A program made the position numbers and the translations under genes. A stretch of DNA of 23,242 nt from QHXQ01 sp036389375 (GTDB taxonomy: Bacteria; Acidobacteriota; Blastocatellia; Pyrinomonadales; Pyrinomonadaceae), in NCBI GenBank assembly GCA_036389375.1, contig DASVQA010000161.1, forward strand, positions 1 to 23,242, in the 5' to 3' direction. Below the pieces are notes generated by a model that was not told where the DNA came from, did not search any database, and saw nothing but the letters and a program-made list of their open reading frames with translations. Below, piece by piece: positions 14,595 through 22,609 of the stretch (its first letter is position 1; every line of letters begins with the position of its first letter).

Positions 14595-15395
14595 ATGCCG
14601 CGACGCAAAAGCAGCCTCTTCTCCATTCGTTCGCCGCTGCCGAAACGGACAGCGTTTCTGCTCGGCTTCGTAGCCCCGGCACTGGTGCTGGGCGCTTGGT
14701 GTCTGGTCTCTTACGGGCATCTCGTGCAGCCCGATTTTCTGCCGACGCCGACCGAAGTTCTGCGCGGCACGCTGCAACTCTTTATCCAGTATGATCTGAC
14801 GCAGGCCATTCTCATCTCGACGCGCCGCATCGCGCTCGCGTTCCTGCTCGCGTCGGCGCTCGCTTTGCCGCTCGGCGTCTTGATGGGCGCGTTCGATCCG
14901 ATCAACCGCTTCTTTGAGCCGATCATGGCCCCGCTCAGGTACATGCCGATCTCGGCTTTCATCCCGCTCTTGATCCTGTGGTTCGGGATTTACGAAAAAC
15001 AGAAGATCGCGTTCCTCTTTCTCGGCGTCTTCGTCTATCTGCTGCCGGTCGTCGTCTCTTCGATCCGGCTCGTGCCCGAAGAGTTGGTGCAGACGGCTTT
15101 GACGCTCGGCGCGACGAGGTTTCAGGTGATCCGCACGGTGCTGCTGCCGGCGGCGCTGCCGGAGATCTTCGACAGCTTCCGCGTCATGAACGCGATTGCG
15201 TGGACTTATGTGATCCTCGCCGAAGCGGTCAACCCGGAGCACGGGCTGGGCTACATGGTCGAACTGGCGCGCACGCACCAGAAGGCTTCATGGTCGTTTG
15301 CCGGTCTGATCGTCATCGGCGGCATCGGCCTCTTAACAGACTTTCTGATCCGCGCGCTCTCGAGCGTGCTGTTTCGCTGGCGCGAAACCTCTTAA
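14595..15395 (+). CDS. ABC transporter permease, TauC/SsuC type
   Basis: This inner-membrane permease of 266 residues has about six hydrophobic segments. The cytoplasmic EAA loop is clear at ALTLGATRFQVIRTVLLPAA, with the conserved Gly in place; it docks to the ATPase. LPTPTEVL near residue 55 and the layout RRIALAFLLASALALPLGV are typical of the sulfonate/taurine/nitrate permease group (BPD_transp_1). It should work as a homodimer with the ATPase encoded 12 nt downstream and the binding protein encoded upstream. The family name does not fix the substrate. The start at ATG 14595 lacks a Shine-Dalgarno motif and lies directly after the hairpin ending at 14587. Confidence 0.9.
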   Translation: MPRRKSSLFSIRSPLPKRTAFLLGFVAPALVLGAWCLVSYGHLVQPDFLPTPTEVLRGTLQLFIQYDLTQAILISTRRIALAFLLASALALPLGVLMGAFDPINRFFEPIMAPLRYMPISAFIPLLILWFGIYEKQKIAFLFLGVFVYLLPVVVSSIRLVPEELVQTALTLGATRFQVIRTVLLPAALPEIFDSFRVMNAIAWTYVILAEAVNPEHGLGYMVELARTHQKASWSFAGLIVIGGIGLLTDFLIRALSSVLFRWRETS

Positions 15396-15407
15396 CTTCA
15401 AGCCCAC

Positions 15408-16298
15408 ATGGTTGACAAGGAAGCACCCACAGCACTACCGCAAGCAGGCGAACCCGGCACGATTGCCGTCACCGTCGAGCGCCGCACGGAGCACGTCACC
15501 TATCATCCCGATCAGTCGGGCGCGCCGCCCAAGCTGCGCGTCTCGAACCTGAGCGTCACCTACATTGACCGCAAGGGCAATCGCACCGAGGCCGTGCGCG
15601 ATGTGTCGTTCGACGTGTACGACAAACCGGACTCCGGCGAGGTCGTCGTCTTCCTCGGCCCTTCGGGCTGCGGCAAGTCCACGATCCTGAAAGCGGTCGC
15701 GGGCCTTTTGCCGCCGACCGAGGGCGAGGTCTTGGTGGACGGCCGGATGGTTGACGATGTCGGGCGTGATCGCGGCATGGTCTTTCAAACTTACACGTCG
15801 TTCGGTTGGCTGACGGTGCGCGAGAACGTCGAATACGGACTGCGCTTGCAGGGCATGGAGCGGGCTAAGCGCCGCGAAATCTCGGACAAGATTTTGCAGC
15901 AGGTGGGGCTGGCGGATTTCGCCGGGCGCTACCCGAAAGATCTATCCGGCGGCATGAAGCAGCGCGTGGCGATTGCGCGCACGCTGGTCAATAATCCGCG
16001 CGTCGTCCTGATGGACGAGCCGTTCGGCGCGCTCGACCCGCAGACGCGCTGGGGCATGCAGAGTCTGCTGCTCGACGTGTCCCGCGCCGAAAACAACACG
16101 ATTCTCTTCGTCACGCACGACGTATCGGAAGCCGTCTATCTGGCCGACACGATCTACGTCCTCTCCGCGCGCCCCGCCCGCATCCTCCATCAAGTGGACG
16201 TGCCCGCCTTCCCCGTCCACGACATGGCGCTCAAATCCGCGCCCGAATTTCGCGCCGTCGAAAAGCGATTGCTCGATCTCATTTACGCGCCGAAGTAG
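15408..16298 (+). CDS. ABC transporter ATP-binding protein, TauB/SsuB type
   Basis: This is a 296-residue cytoplasmic ATPase. Walker A GPSGCGKST is at 84-92, the Q-loop glutamine at 127 (VFQTYTSFGWLTV), the signature LSGGMKQR at 179-186, Walker B and D-loop LMDEPFGALD at 201-210, and the switch histidine in THD at 237. All motifs are intact. The SFGWLTV stretch after the Q-loop is typical of the taurine/nitrate ATPase group. An N-terminal extension of about 40 residues before the core (KLRVSNLSVTYIDRKGN) is longer than usual and has no recognised function. The gap to the permease gene is 12 nt. A short GC-rich hairpin lies directly after the stop codon. Confidence 0.93.
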   Translation: MVDKEAPTALPQAGEPGTIAVTVERRTEHVTYHPDQSGAPPKLRVSNLSVTYIDRKGNRTEAVRDVSFDVYDKPDSGEVVVFLGPSGCGKSTILKAVAGLLPPTEGEVLVDGRMVDDVGRDRGMVFQTYTSFGWLTVRENVEYGLRLQGMERAKRREISDKILQQVGLADFAGRYPKDLSGGMKQRVAIARTLVNNPRVVLMDEPFGALDPQTRWGMQSLLLDVSRAENNTILFVTHDVSEAVYLADTIYVLSARPARILHQVDVPAFPVHDMALKSAPEFRAVEKRLLDLIYAPK

Positions 16299-16327
16299 CC
16301 GGGCAGGCGTGTACGTGGTCTGCCCGG
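16299..16327 (+). terminator. Hairpin immediately after the ABC ATPase stop codon
   Basis: CCGGGCAG at 16299-16306 pairs perfectly with CTGCCCGG at 16320-16327, with a 13-nt loop. It begins at the base after the TAG stop. No T-run follows, so it may be a factor-dependent terminator, a partial attenuator or an mRNA-stabilising stem rather than a full stop for the cluster. Confidence 0.5.
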
Positions 16328-16352
16328 CAATGCTGTTAGAATAGGAAGCGTT

Positions 16353-17213
16353 ATGAAATATCTGCTCCTACTGTTCGGGACAATGCTGCTCGGCACGTCA
16401 GTCCTGTCGGCCCAGACCAAGACGGATCGTGCAAGCGCAGGTTTAATCGGCCCCGTACGCTCTGTGCGCGTTGAGGCGGCGAAGATGACCAGCAGCAGCG
16501 CGGGGCAGTTGGTTGAGGGCGCGCGCTTGCCCGTTGCGGCGACCGCCTACGACGAGCAAGGCAACGTTACCGAGCAGAGTTTTTTCAGCCCGGACGGCAC
16601 GCTCAGGCAGAAGATTGGCTGGCAGCACACCTATGACGCGGCCGGGCGTGAAGTGGAAACGATTTACTTAAATGATAAAGGCCTGCCGACGAGCAAAGCT
16701 GTATTCACTTACGATGAGCAAGGGCGCTTGACGGAGATGACACTCTACAATCCGAACGGAGCCGTCAACCACGTCCGGCGGTACACATACGACGAGCAAG
16801 GAAATAAAATCCGCGAAATACACCGAAACCAAGATGGCACGGCGCGCACCAGCATGAGCTATCTTTATGATGCCCGCGCCCGGCTGACAGAAACGAACAT
16901 CAACAAGCCCGATGGGACGCTCATTAACCGGAACGCATACACTTATGACGAGCAAGGCCGAGAGAGCGGCTGGACTAATTATGCCGGCGACGGTACGCCG
17001 AGGCTCGGCGTCAAGCGCACCTACGACGACAGCGGCAACCTGATAGAGATATTAAACTACGCGCACGGCAATCTGAGCAGCCGCGAGACTTTGACCTACG
17101 AGCTTGACGCACGCGGCAACTGGATTAAATGTAAAGTTGAGCGCGAGGCGAAAGGCGCAGGCCGGTCGCAGCCGGAATTTGAAGTTCGCTACCGCACCAT
17201 TACTTACTTTTAG
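16353..17213 (+). CDS. Secreted YD-repeat (RHS-like) protein with 26-residue period
   Basis: This 286-residue protein has a signal peptide (MKYLLLLFGTMLLGTSVLSA). Its body is built of repeats with the unit YDEQGxxxE, then PDGT, then YTYDE. The repeat Tyr-Asp pairs fall at residues 66, 94, 120, 146, 172, 198 and 224, which is an almost exact 26-residue period, plus a degenerate copy near 249. RHS/YD repeats usually make beta-strand shells around a toxin, but this protein is short and has no toxin core. It is more likely a beta-sheet solenoid exposed in the periplasm or at the surface. The role is unknown. AGGAAG about 6 nt before ATG 16353 supports the start. Codon use is somewhat richer in A and T (TAT, AAT, AAA) than its neighbours, which may point to insertion into the cluster. 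Confidence 0.8.
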   Translation: MKYLLLLFGTMLLGTSVLSAQTKTDRASAGLIGPVRSVRVEAAKMTSSSAGQLVEGARLPVAATAYDEQGNVTEQSFFSPDGTLRQKIGWQHTYDAAGREVETIYLNDKGLPTSKAVFTYDEQGRLTEMTLYNPNGAVNHVRRYTYDEQGNKIREIHRNQDGTARTSMSYLYDARARLTETNINKPDGTLINRNAYTYDEQGRESGWTNYAGDGTPRLGVKRTYDDSGNLIEILNYAHGNLSSRETLTYELDARGNWIKCKVEREAKGAGRSQPEFEVRYRTITYF

Positions 17214-17263
17214 GTTCAGACCACGTGTCGGGCAAACGACGCGCAACGCACCTATCCGCCACT

Positions 17264-18184
17264 ATGGGCACGACCGGAAAGCAGCAAGTGACGCCGCCGC
17301 GCACGTCTACGACGCCGCAGCAGCAACAGCGCACGCCGGTCAACACGAAGGCGTTGCGCGCGGATTCGTTTGCGGCCAGTAAGGCCTATCTGCGGCACGC
17401 GACCGACAAGCCGTATTTGAAGGCCGCGTTCGCTAATCCTTACAACTTGTCGCTGTTCTTAGGGGGCTTGGCTGCGTCGGGGTTAACGCTTAGTCCGTTT
17501 CTCGCCGTCATGGTCATCTGCCTCGAAGTGTTGTGGCTGGTGTTTGCGCCCGGCTCGAAGCTGTTGCAGCAGACGTTGTGGGATCCGCAGTTCGACAAAG
17601 AGCAACAGGCGCGCGCCGCCGCCGCCCGCGCGGCTCGTTTGCAGGGGTTGGCGGATTACGACCGCCAGCGCGTCGAAAATTTGCTCGCGCGGCAGCAGGA
17701 GATCAATCAACTGGCGGCGCAGAACCCATCGTTTACGGGCGAGTTGCTGCGTACCGAGGTGGGGAAGACAGATCGTCTGGTCGAAGCGTTCATTGACATG
17801 GCGGTGACGTGCGGGCGCTACGAGCGTTATCTGGAATCGGTCGATCTCGCAGAACTTGAGCGCGACCGGCAGCGTTGGGAGCGGACAGTGAAGAAGGGTG
17901 CGCCGGACGACGAGGAGACGAAGATCGCGCGCAAGAATCTCGCCATCATTCTGAAGCGGCTCGACAAGGTGAAGGAGATACACCACTACCTGATGGTGGC
18001 GCGCGGGCAGCTTGACCTGATCGAGAACTCGTTCCAACTGATCGCCGATCAGATCGTCACGATGCAGTCGCCGCAGGAGTTGTCCGGGCAGTTGGACGAA
18101 CTGTTGGACGGCGTCGAATCCATCAAGCAGACGGCCCTCGATACGGAGCGATTGTTGAATCCGTTGGGCCTCAGTGAGTTTTAG
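17264..18184 (+). CDS. Two-TM helical membrane protein linked to the AAA+ ATPase, function unknown
   Basis: The protein has about 306 residues. A Thr/Pro/Gln-rich N-terminus (about 1-30) is followed by a basic amphipathic region, then a membrane hairpin at about 61-77 and 78-95 (SPFLAVMVICLEVLWLVF). A long cytosolic helical region of about 200 residues rich in Arg, Glu and Gln follows, with coiled-coil character (DYDRQRVENLLARQQEINQL, DLAELERDRQRWERTVKK). I do not recognise the family. It ends 3 nt before the AAA+ gene, so the products are probably made together; a membrane anchor or substrate adaptor for the ATPase is a reasonable inference. The start is uncertain: ATG 17264 has no clear ribosome binding site, and an in-frame GTG at 17225 has only a weak AGG upstream and would add 13 residues. 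Confidence 0.7.
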   Translation: MGTTGKQQVTPPRTSTTPQQQQRTPVNTKALRADSFAASKAYLRHATDKPYLKAAFANPYNLSLFLGGLAASGLTLSPFLAVMVICLEVLWLVFAPGSKLLQQTLWDPQFDKEQQARAAAARAARLQGLADYDRQRVENLLARQQEINQLAAQNPSFTGELLRTEVGKTDRLVEAFIDMAVTCGRYERYLESVDLAELERDRQRWERTVKKGAPDDEETKIARKNLAIILKRLDKVKEIHHYLMVARGQLDLIENSFQLIADQIVTMQSPQELSGQLDELLDGVESIKQTALDTERLLNPLGLSEF

Positions 18185-18187
18185 CTT

Positions 18188-20041
18188 ATGAGCGAAGCAC
18201 GTTTGCTGCCCGTGTGGGCTGAAGATTTGCGCCGCCGTTATCTGCGCGGCGAGGCTTCGATGTTCGTGCTGCACGGGAACGTCTACGACGTGGTCATCCA
18301 GCAGAAGCTGATGCTGTCGCTGACGGAGTTTCTGACGGACGTGCTGCTCAAGGAGTCGAAGGATACGGTCGCGGTCTACAACGTGGCGACGGGAGTGCGT
18401 TTCGCCAAACGCGCCGCCGACGTGACGAACATCGAAGATCTGATCCTTGCGCCCGACAAGGGGCGCGTCTTTGCCGCGCTGGAAAGATTATTGATCAGCG
18501 CGACGAAGACGGCGCTCATCATCGAGTATGCCGAAGTGGTCGCGCCCGCCGGCGACCCGTCGTTTCAGGGCGACGCGGATCGCGCGGCGATTGTGACGCT
18601 GCATCGCTGGTCGGCGCTGCCGGAGATCGAGCGCGGCGATAACGTCGTGCTGCTCATCGCGGAAAATCTGACCGACCTGTCGCCGAAGCTCGTCTCGAAT
18701 CCAAAGGTCGCGGTGGTCGAAGTGCCGATGCCGGATCAGGAGACGCGCAAGAGCGCCGCGCTGTTGGCCGATGCGCGCCTGACCGAGCGCGATGCCGCAC
18801 GCTACGCCGACATCACCGCCGGACTGAAAGCCATCCAGATTTCGTCCATCCTCACGCCGCCACCACCGGCCGCAGAAGAGACGGCCGCGCGCGAGGCGTT
18901 CATCGTCAGTCTGCTCGGCGGCGGCGCGGACGCGAGCGAGCGCGCGCACAAACTCGCTGCGTTGACCGCCGACATGACGCGCGACGAGATCAAGAAACTG
19001 CTTGCGCCGACGGCCGCCGCGCCGGCTGACGATGACAAGCTGCCGAGTCCGGCCGAGCGCGCGCGTAAGGAGACGGATCGTTTGATCGCCACGCGCAAGC
19101 GCGAGATTCTGGAACGCGAGTGCTTCGGCCTGGTCGAGTTCGTCGAACCGGCGCACGGCTTTGAGGTCGTCGGCGGGATGGAGGAGGTCAAAAAAGACCT
19201 GCTGGTGATCGCCGACTCGATCCGCGAAGGGCGCACGAGCCGCGTGCCGATGGGCATACTGTTTACGGGGCCGATGGGCACGGGCAAGACGTTCGTCGCG
19301 GAAGCGTTCGCCAAAGAGTGCGGGCTGACGGCCATCAAGTTGAAGAACTTTCGCTCGAAGTGGGTGGGCGCAACGGAAGGGAATCTGGAAAAGATTCTGA
19401 ACGTCATCAAAGCCATCGGTCAGGTCGTCGTCATTATTGACGAGGGCGACCGTGCGTTCGGCAACACGGATGGCGAAGGCGACGGCGGCACGTCCTCGCG
19501 CGTGATCGCGCGCATCAAGGAGTTCATGTCCGACACGTCGAATCGCGGGCGCATCCTCTTTCTCGTGATGACGAATCGCCCCGACAAGTTAGACGTGGAC
19601 TTGAAACGCGCCGGGCGGCTCGACCGCAAGATTCCGTTTCTCTACGCGCAGACGCCCGAAGAAGTAGAAATGATCGCGCGCGCGCTCGTCCGGAAGAACA
19701 AGATTGACACGCAGGTTGACTTCACCACGATCCGCGACGGCTTTGCCACCAAACTCGTCGGCTACAGCAACGCCGACATCGAAGCCGTCCTCCTCATGGC
19801 GAACGACGACGCCGCGCGCGAAGCGGGCACGGCCGCGCCCGTCACGGCCGAACACTTGCAGCGCGCCGCCTCGGATTATTTCCCCAGCCGCGACGTGGAA
19901 CTGCTCGAATACATGGAACTGCTCGCCGTCTTTGAAGCTTCCAGCCGCCGCCTGCTCCCCGCCAAGTACGCCGCCATCACGCCCGAAGAACTAGACGCGC
20001 GCCTGCGGGCCCTGCGCGCCCTCGTCGGCGGCCGGCGCTAA
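18188..20041 (+). CDS. Ycf46-like AAA+ ATPase: degenerate N-terminal AAA-like half plus intact C-terminal AAA domain
   Basis: This is a 617-residue cytosolic protein. The first ~215 residues have the strand-helix layout of an AAA domain (FVLHGNVYDV, ALIIEYAEVV, NVVLLIAENLTDLSPKLV) but lack Walker A and Walker B. After a helical, Ala/Pro-rich linker (about 230-310), the second half is a complete classical-clade AAA domain. It has Walker A GPMGTGKT with K367, Walker B VVIIDEGD with D418 and E419, a sensor 1 asparagine N463 in MTNRPDK, arginine-finger candidates R474 and R477 (KRAGRLDRK), and GYSNADIEAV in the helical lid. This plan resembles Ycf46-type ATPases and places the motor near the CDC48/FtsH/Vps4 group. 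A C-terminal helical tail of about 60 residues follows. It starts 3 nt after the two-TM gene. Its stop codon overlaps the amidase stop on the other strand. Confidence 0.85.
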   Translation: MSEARLLPVWAEDLRRRYLRGEASMFVLHGNVYDVVIQQKLMLSLTEFLTDVLLKESKDTVAVYNVATGVRFAKRAADVTNIEDLILAPDKGRVFAALERLLISATKTALIIEYAEVVAPAGDPSFQGDADRAAIVTLHRWSALPEIERGDNVVLLIAENLTDLSPKLVSNPKVAVVEVPMPDQETRKSAALLADARLTERDAARYADITAGLKAIQISSILTPPPPAAEETAAREAFIVSLLGGGADASERAHKLAALTADMTRDEIKKLLAPTAAAPADDDKLPSPAERARKETDRLIATRKREILERECFGLVEFVEPAHGFEVVGGMEEVKKDLLVIADSIREGRTSRVPMGILFTGPMGTGKTFVAEAFAKECGLTAIKLKNFRSKWVGATEGNLEKILNVIKAIGQVVVIIDEGDRAFGNTDGEGDGGTSSRVIARIKEFMSDTSNRGRILFLVMTNRPDKLDVDLKRAGRLDRKIPFLYAQTPEEVEMIARALVRKNKIDTQVDFTTIRDGFATKLVGYSNADIEAVLLMANDDAAREAGTAAPVTAEHLQRAASDYFPSRDVELLEYMELLAVFEASSRRLLPAKYAAITPEELDARLRALRALVGGRR

Positions 20042-21696
20042 GCCAGGCCATCAACTGTCGGCAAAAACTGCGGCGGCTGTCGTAGCTTCGTCGCCTGCTC
20101 GAAGGCGTAAGCGTATTTGATGAGCTTCGGCTCGCTCCACGCGCCCGCGAAGAAGGAGAGGCCGACGGGCAGACCGTGCACGTAACCGGCGGGCACGGTG
20201 ATGTGCGGGTAGCCGGCGACGGCCGAGGCGGTCGAATAACCGCCGGTGAAGTGATCGCCGTTCAACAGGTCGGTCGGCCAGGTAGGGCCGCCGGTGGGCG
20301 CGATGAGCGCGTCGAGGCGAAACTTGGCGAGCGTCGCATCTATGCCTTCGGTGCGCGACAGGCGATGATTCTTGGCGAGCGCCAGCACGTAATCTTTACT
20401 CGTCAGCGGCCCCTTAGCCTGCGCGCGGATCATCAACTCCTGACCGAAATAGGGCATCTCTTCGGCCCGGTGCTGGTTGTTGAACTCTATGATCTCTGCG
20501 AGCGTACGGACGGGCGCGCCTGGGCCAAGCCCGGCGAGATACTTGTTAAGATCGGCCTTGAACTCGTAGAGCAGCACCTCAAGCTCGGTGTCGTCGAACT
20601 TGCCGGTCGTGGCAATGTCGGCCGGGTCAACGATGGTCGCGCCCTGTCGCTTCAATTCCGCGATGGCTTCGTTCATCAACACGTCCACCGCGTCGCTGAA
20701 GCCGAAATGTTTGCGCGCCACGCCGATGCGTGCGCCGCGCAGACCATTGGCATCGAGAAACTTTGTGTAGTCGGCTTGCGCCTTGCCGTTACTTGCGGCC
20801 GTCGCGGGGTCGCGCGGGTCGCTGCCCGCGAGGGCGGAGAGCAGCACGGCGGCATCCGCGACGGTGCGCGCCATCGGCCCCGCCGTGTCCTGACTGTGCG
20901 CGATGGGGATGATGCCGGCGCGGCTGATGAGTCCGAGCGTGGGCTTTAGACCGACGAGCGAGCAGGCGGACGAGGGACAGACCACCGAGCCGTCCGTCTC
21001 CGTGCCGACGGCGACGGCGCAGAGACTCGCCGCGACGGCCGCGCCGGAGCCGGAACTTGAGCCGCACGGATTACGATCCAGCACGTAAGGGTTGCGCGTC
21101 TGTCGCCCGCGCCCGCTCCAACCGCTCGAAGCGTGCGTCGAACGGAAGTTGGCCCACTCGCTCAGGTTAGTCTTGCCGAGAATGACTGCGCCTGCGGCGC
21201 GCAGGCGTTCGGCCACGAACGCGTCGCGCAGCGGTCGAGCATCAACCAGCGCGAGCGAGCCGGCGGTGGTCTTCATGCGGTCGTGCGTGTCTATGTTGTC
21301 TTTGATGAGGACGGGGACGCCGTGCAGCGCCCCGCGCACATGCCCGCTTTTACGTTCGCGGTCGAGCGCATCGGCGATCTGTTCGGCCTCGGGGTTGAGT
21401 TCGATGACGGAGTTCACGGCGGGGCCGCCTTTGTCCACGTCCGCGATGCGCTCAAGATATTTTCTGACGAGTTCGCGCGCCGTCCACTTGCCCGCCTGCA
21501 TCCCCGCCTGCAACTCCGCAACCGTCACCTCTTCCAACTCGAACGACTTCACGACCGGCGCGGCCGCCGCCGGGTCGGCTGTGCGCGCTAAGATCGGGGC
21601 GACGTAGGCGAGCGTGCCGGCCAGCGCGCCGCCGTGCAGAAATTTGCGCCGGCCCAGCTTCTTCTGCTTAAGATTTGCCTTTCTACTTTGCGTCAT
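20038..21696 (-). CDS. Amidase-signature family enzyme with Tat-type leader
   Basis: This 552-residue hydrolase of C-N bonds has an N-terminal twin-arginine leader (GRRKFLHGGALAGTLAYVAP), so it is probably exported folded. The Ser-cisSer-Lys triad is readable: K132 in VLIKDNID, S215 in CGSSSGSGAA and nucleophile S237 in GTETDGSVVCP. Spacing agrees with fatty acid amide hydrolase and other amidase-signature enzymes. The length (about 500 plus leader) is normal. This branch of secreted amidases is common, and its substrates are mostly unknown; GatA is excluded by the leader and by the absence of gatB or gatC. Start: ATG 21696 with AGGAG 10 nt upstream gives the leader directly; an in-frame ATG at 21762 would add 22 residues before it. 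It is convergent with, and overlaps by 4 nt, the AAA+ gene. Confidence 0.9.
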   Translation of the reverse strand: MTQSRKANLKQKKLGRRKFLHGGALAGTLAYVAPILARTADPAAAAPVVKSFELEEVTVAELQAGMQAGKWTARELVRKYLERIADVDKGGPAVNSVIELNPEAEQIADALDRERKSGHVRGALHGVPVLIKDNIDTHDRMKTTAGSLALVDARPLRDAFVAERLRAAGAVILGKTNLSEWANFRSTHASSGWSGRGRQTRNPYVLDRNPCGSSSGSGAAVAASLCAVAVGTETDGSVVCPSSACSLVGLKPTLGLISRAGIIPIAHSQDTAGPMARTVADAAVLLSALAGSDPRDPATAASNGKAQADYTKFLDANGLRGARIGVARKHFGFSDAVDVLMNEAIAELKRQGATIVDPADIATTGKFDDTELEVLLYEFKADLNKYLAGLGPGAPVRTLAEIIEFNNQHRAEEMPYFGQELMIRAQAKGPLTSKDYVLALAKNHRLSRTEGIDATLAKFRLDALIAPTGGPTWPTDLLNGDHFTGGYSTASAVAGYPHITVPAGYVHGLPVGLSFFAGAWSEPKLIKYAYAFEQATKLRQPPQFLPTVDGLA

Positions 21697-21818
21697 CGTT
21701 TCTATGCTCCTGAGTGGGGCGTTACAAAAATAGCGACTGTGCAACAAATTCTTCCGGCGCACGTATCAACGACCGCACATGACCCGCGCGCGGGCAAACG
21801 GCGGAGAATCGAGTTGAT

Positions 21819-22106
21819 ATGCCGACGCAGATCACACAGATTGACGATCAGGACGGCGCGCACACGACGCTGCGCATCGCCGGCTCACTCACGCTTGCGG
21901 ACGCCGAACTGCTCGCGCGCATCTGCGCCGCGCTGCACGACGAGCGCGCCACAGAGATCACGCTCGACCTCTCCGACCTGAGCTTCCTCGACAGCGAATC
22001 TGCGGCCGTCCTCGCGCAATTGAAACGACAGTATGGCGTCGCGCTCGACGGCGTCCACCTGTTCGTCCAGCAGGTAATTGATCAGACGGAGCAAGGGCAG
22101 AGCTAA
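21819..22106 (+). CDS. Single STAS-domain protein (anti-anti-sigma-like)
   Basis: This is a 95-residue soluble protein made of one STAS domain. The strand TLRIAGSLTLADAELL and the loop LDLSDLSFLDSESAAVL match the SpoIIAA/RsbV-type fold. The Ser in FLDSES is where STAS antagonists carry their phosphorylated residue. A partner kinase or anti-sigma factor is not in the window. The gene stands alone between a divergent amidase and a convergent SnoaL-like gene, so it is probably monocistronic. Start: ATG 21819 with GGAG at 21803-21806, a spacing of 12 nt. It could act in sigma-factor partner switching or in signalling through the nearby response regulator; neither can be shown here. Confidence 0.78.
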   Translation: MPTQITQIDDQDGAHTTLRIAGSLTLADAELLARICAALHDERATEITLDLSDLSFLDSESAAVLAQLKRQYGVALDGVHLFVQQVIDQTEQGQS

Positions 22107-22150
22107 TATCTCCGTCTAACGCCGCGCCCTTGCGCCTTAAACTCGGCGGC

Positions 22151-22609
22151 TTACTTCGGCGGCGGCAACAATTCCTCACGCGGCGGCACAAGGCCCAACT
22201 GCTGAAACAACCCCAGCGACTCGACCAGCACCCAGTCTTCAACGATCCGCCCGCCCGCGATGCGCTGGCTGATGAACATACGCACGGAGACTTCCCGGCC
22301 CGTCGGCGCAACGCCCAGCCACGTGGCGCTATGTGTGCCGCGCATGGTGCAGCGCGTGACGACCATGTCGGCTTCAGCGATCATCTGCTCGATGTCGAAG
22401 CGCAGGTCTGGAAAGGCCGCGAGCCATGAGGCGACGTGGCGCTTGACCATGTCCGGCGTGCGCGGGGCGCTCGCATCGGCCTCGCCCGAACGCAGTTGAT
22501 GCGTCACACAGTCCGGCGCGAACAGTTCGTCCGCGAGTTCGAGCCGGCGCGCGTTCCATAGTTCCTCGATGAACCGGCGCGCGACCGTTTTACTCTCTGT
22601 TGCGCTCAT
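22151..22609 (-). CDS. SnoaL-like / ester cyclase family protein
   Basis: This 152-residue protein belongs to the NTF2-like fold. The motifs are VARRFIEELWNARRLELAD at the N-terminus, FAPDCVTHQLR, FPDLRFDIEQMIAEADMVV with RCTMRGTHSATWLGVAPTG, and a final strand ISQRIAGGRIVEDWVLVE. These are the standard segments of the SnoaL-like polyketide cyclase group. Members outside polyketide clusters have poorly known roles, and no polyketide genes are present here. The start ATG (22609-22607) overlaps the stop of the upstream gene as ATGA at 22606-22609, so it is probably translationally coupled. Confidence 0.85.
   Translation of the reverse strand: MSATESKTVARRFIEELWNARRLELADELFAPDCVTHQLRSGEADASAPRTPDMVKRHVASWLAAFPDLRFDIEQMIAEADMVVTRCTMRGTHSATWLGVAPTGREVSVRMFISQRIAGGRIVEDWVLVESLGLFQQLGLVPPREELLPPPK

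Noticed and set aside
14511..15278. Long minus-strand open frame opposite the ABC permease gene
   Set aside because: The product is extremely rich in Arg, Gln and Asp and is the mirror of the permease; no independent start signal is seen.
12902..16298. Naming the ABC genes tauABC or ssuABC
   Set aside because: The family resemblance is real, but the OmpA fusion and the pspA/AAA+ context make a taurine or sulfonate role unsupported.
16353..17213. YD-repeat protein as an RHS toxin
   Set aside because: Too short, with no RHS core motif (PxxxxDPxGL) and no toxin tip or immunity gene.
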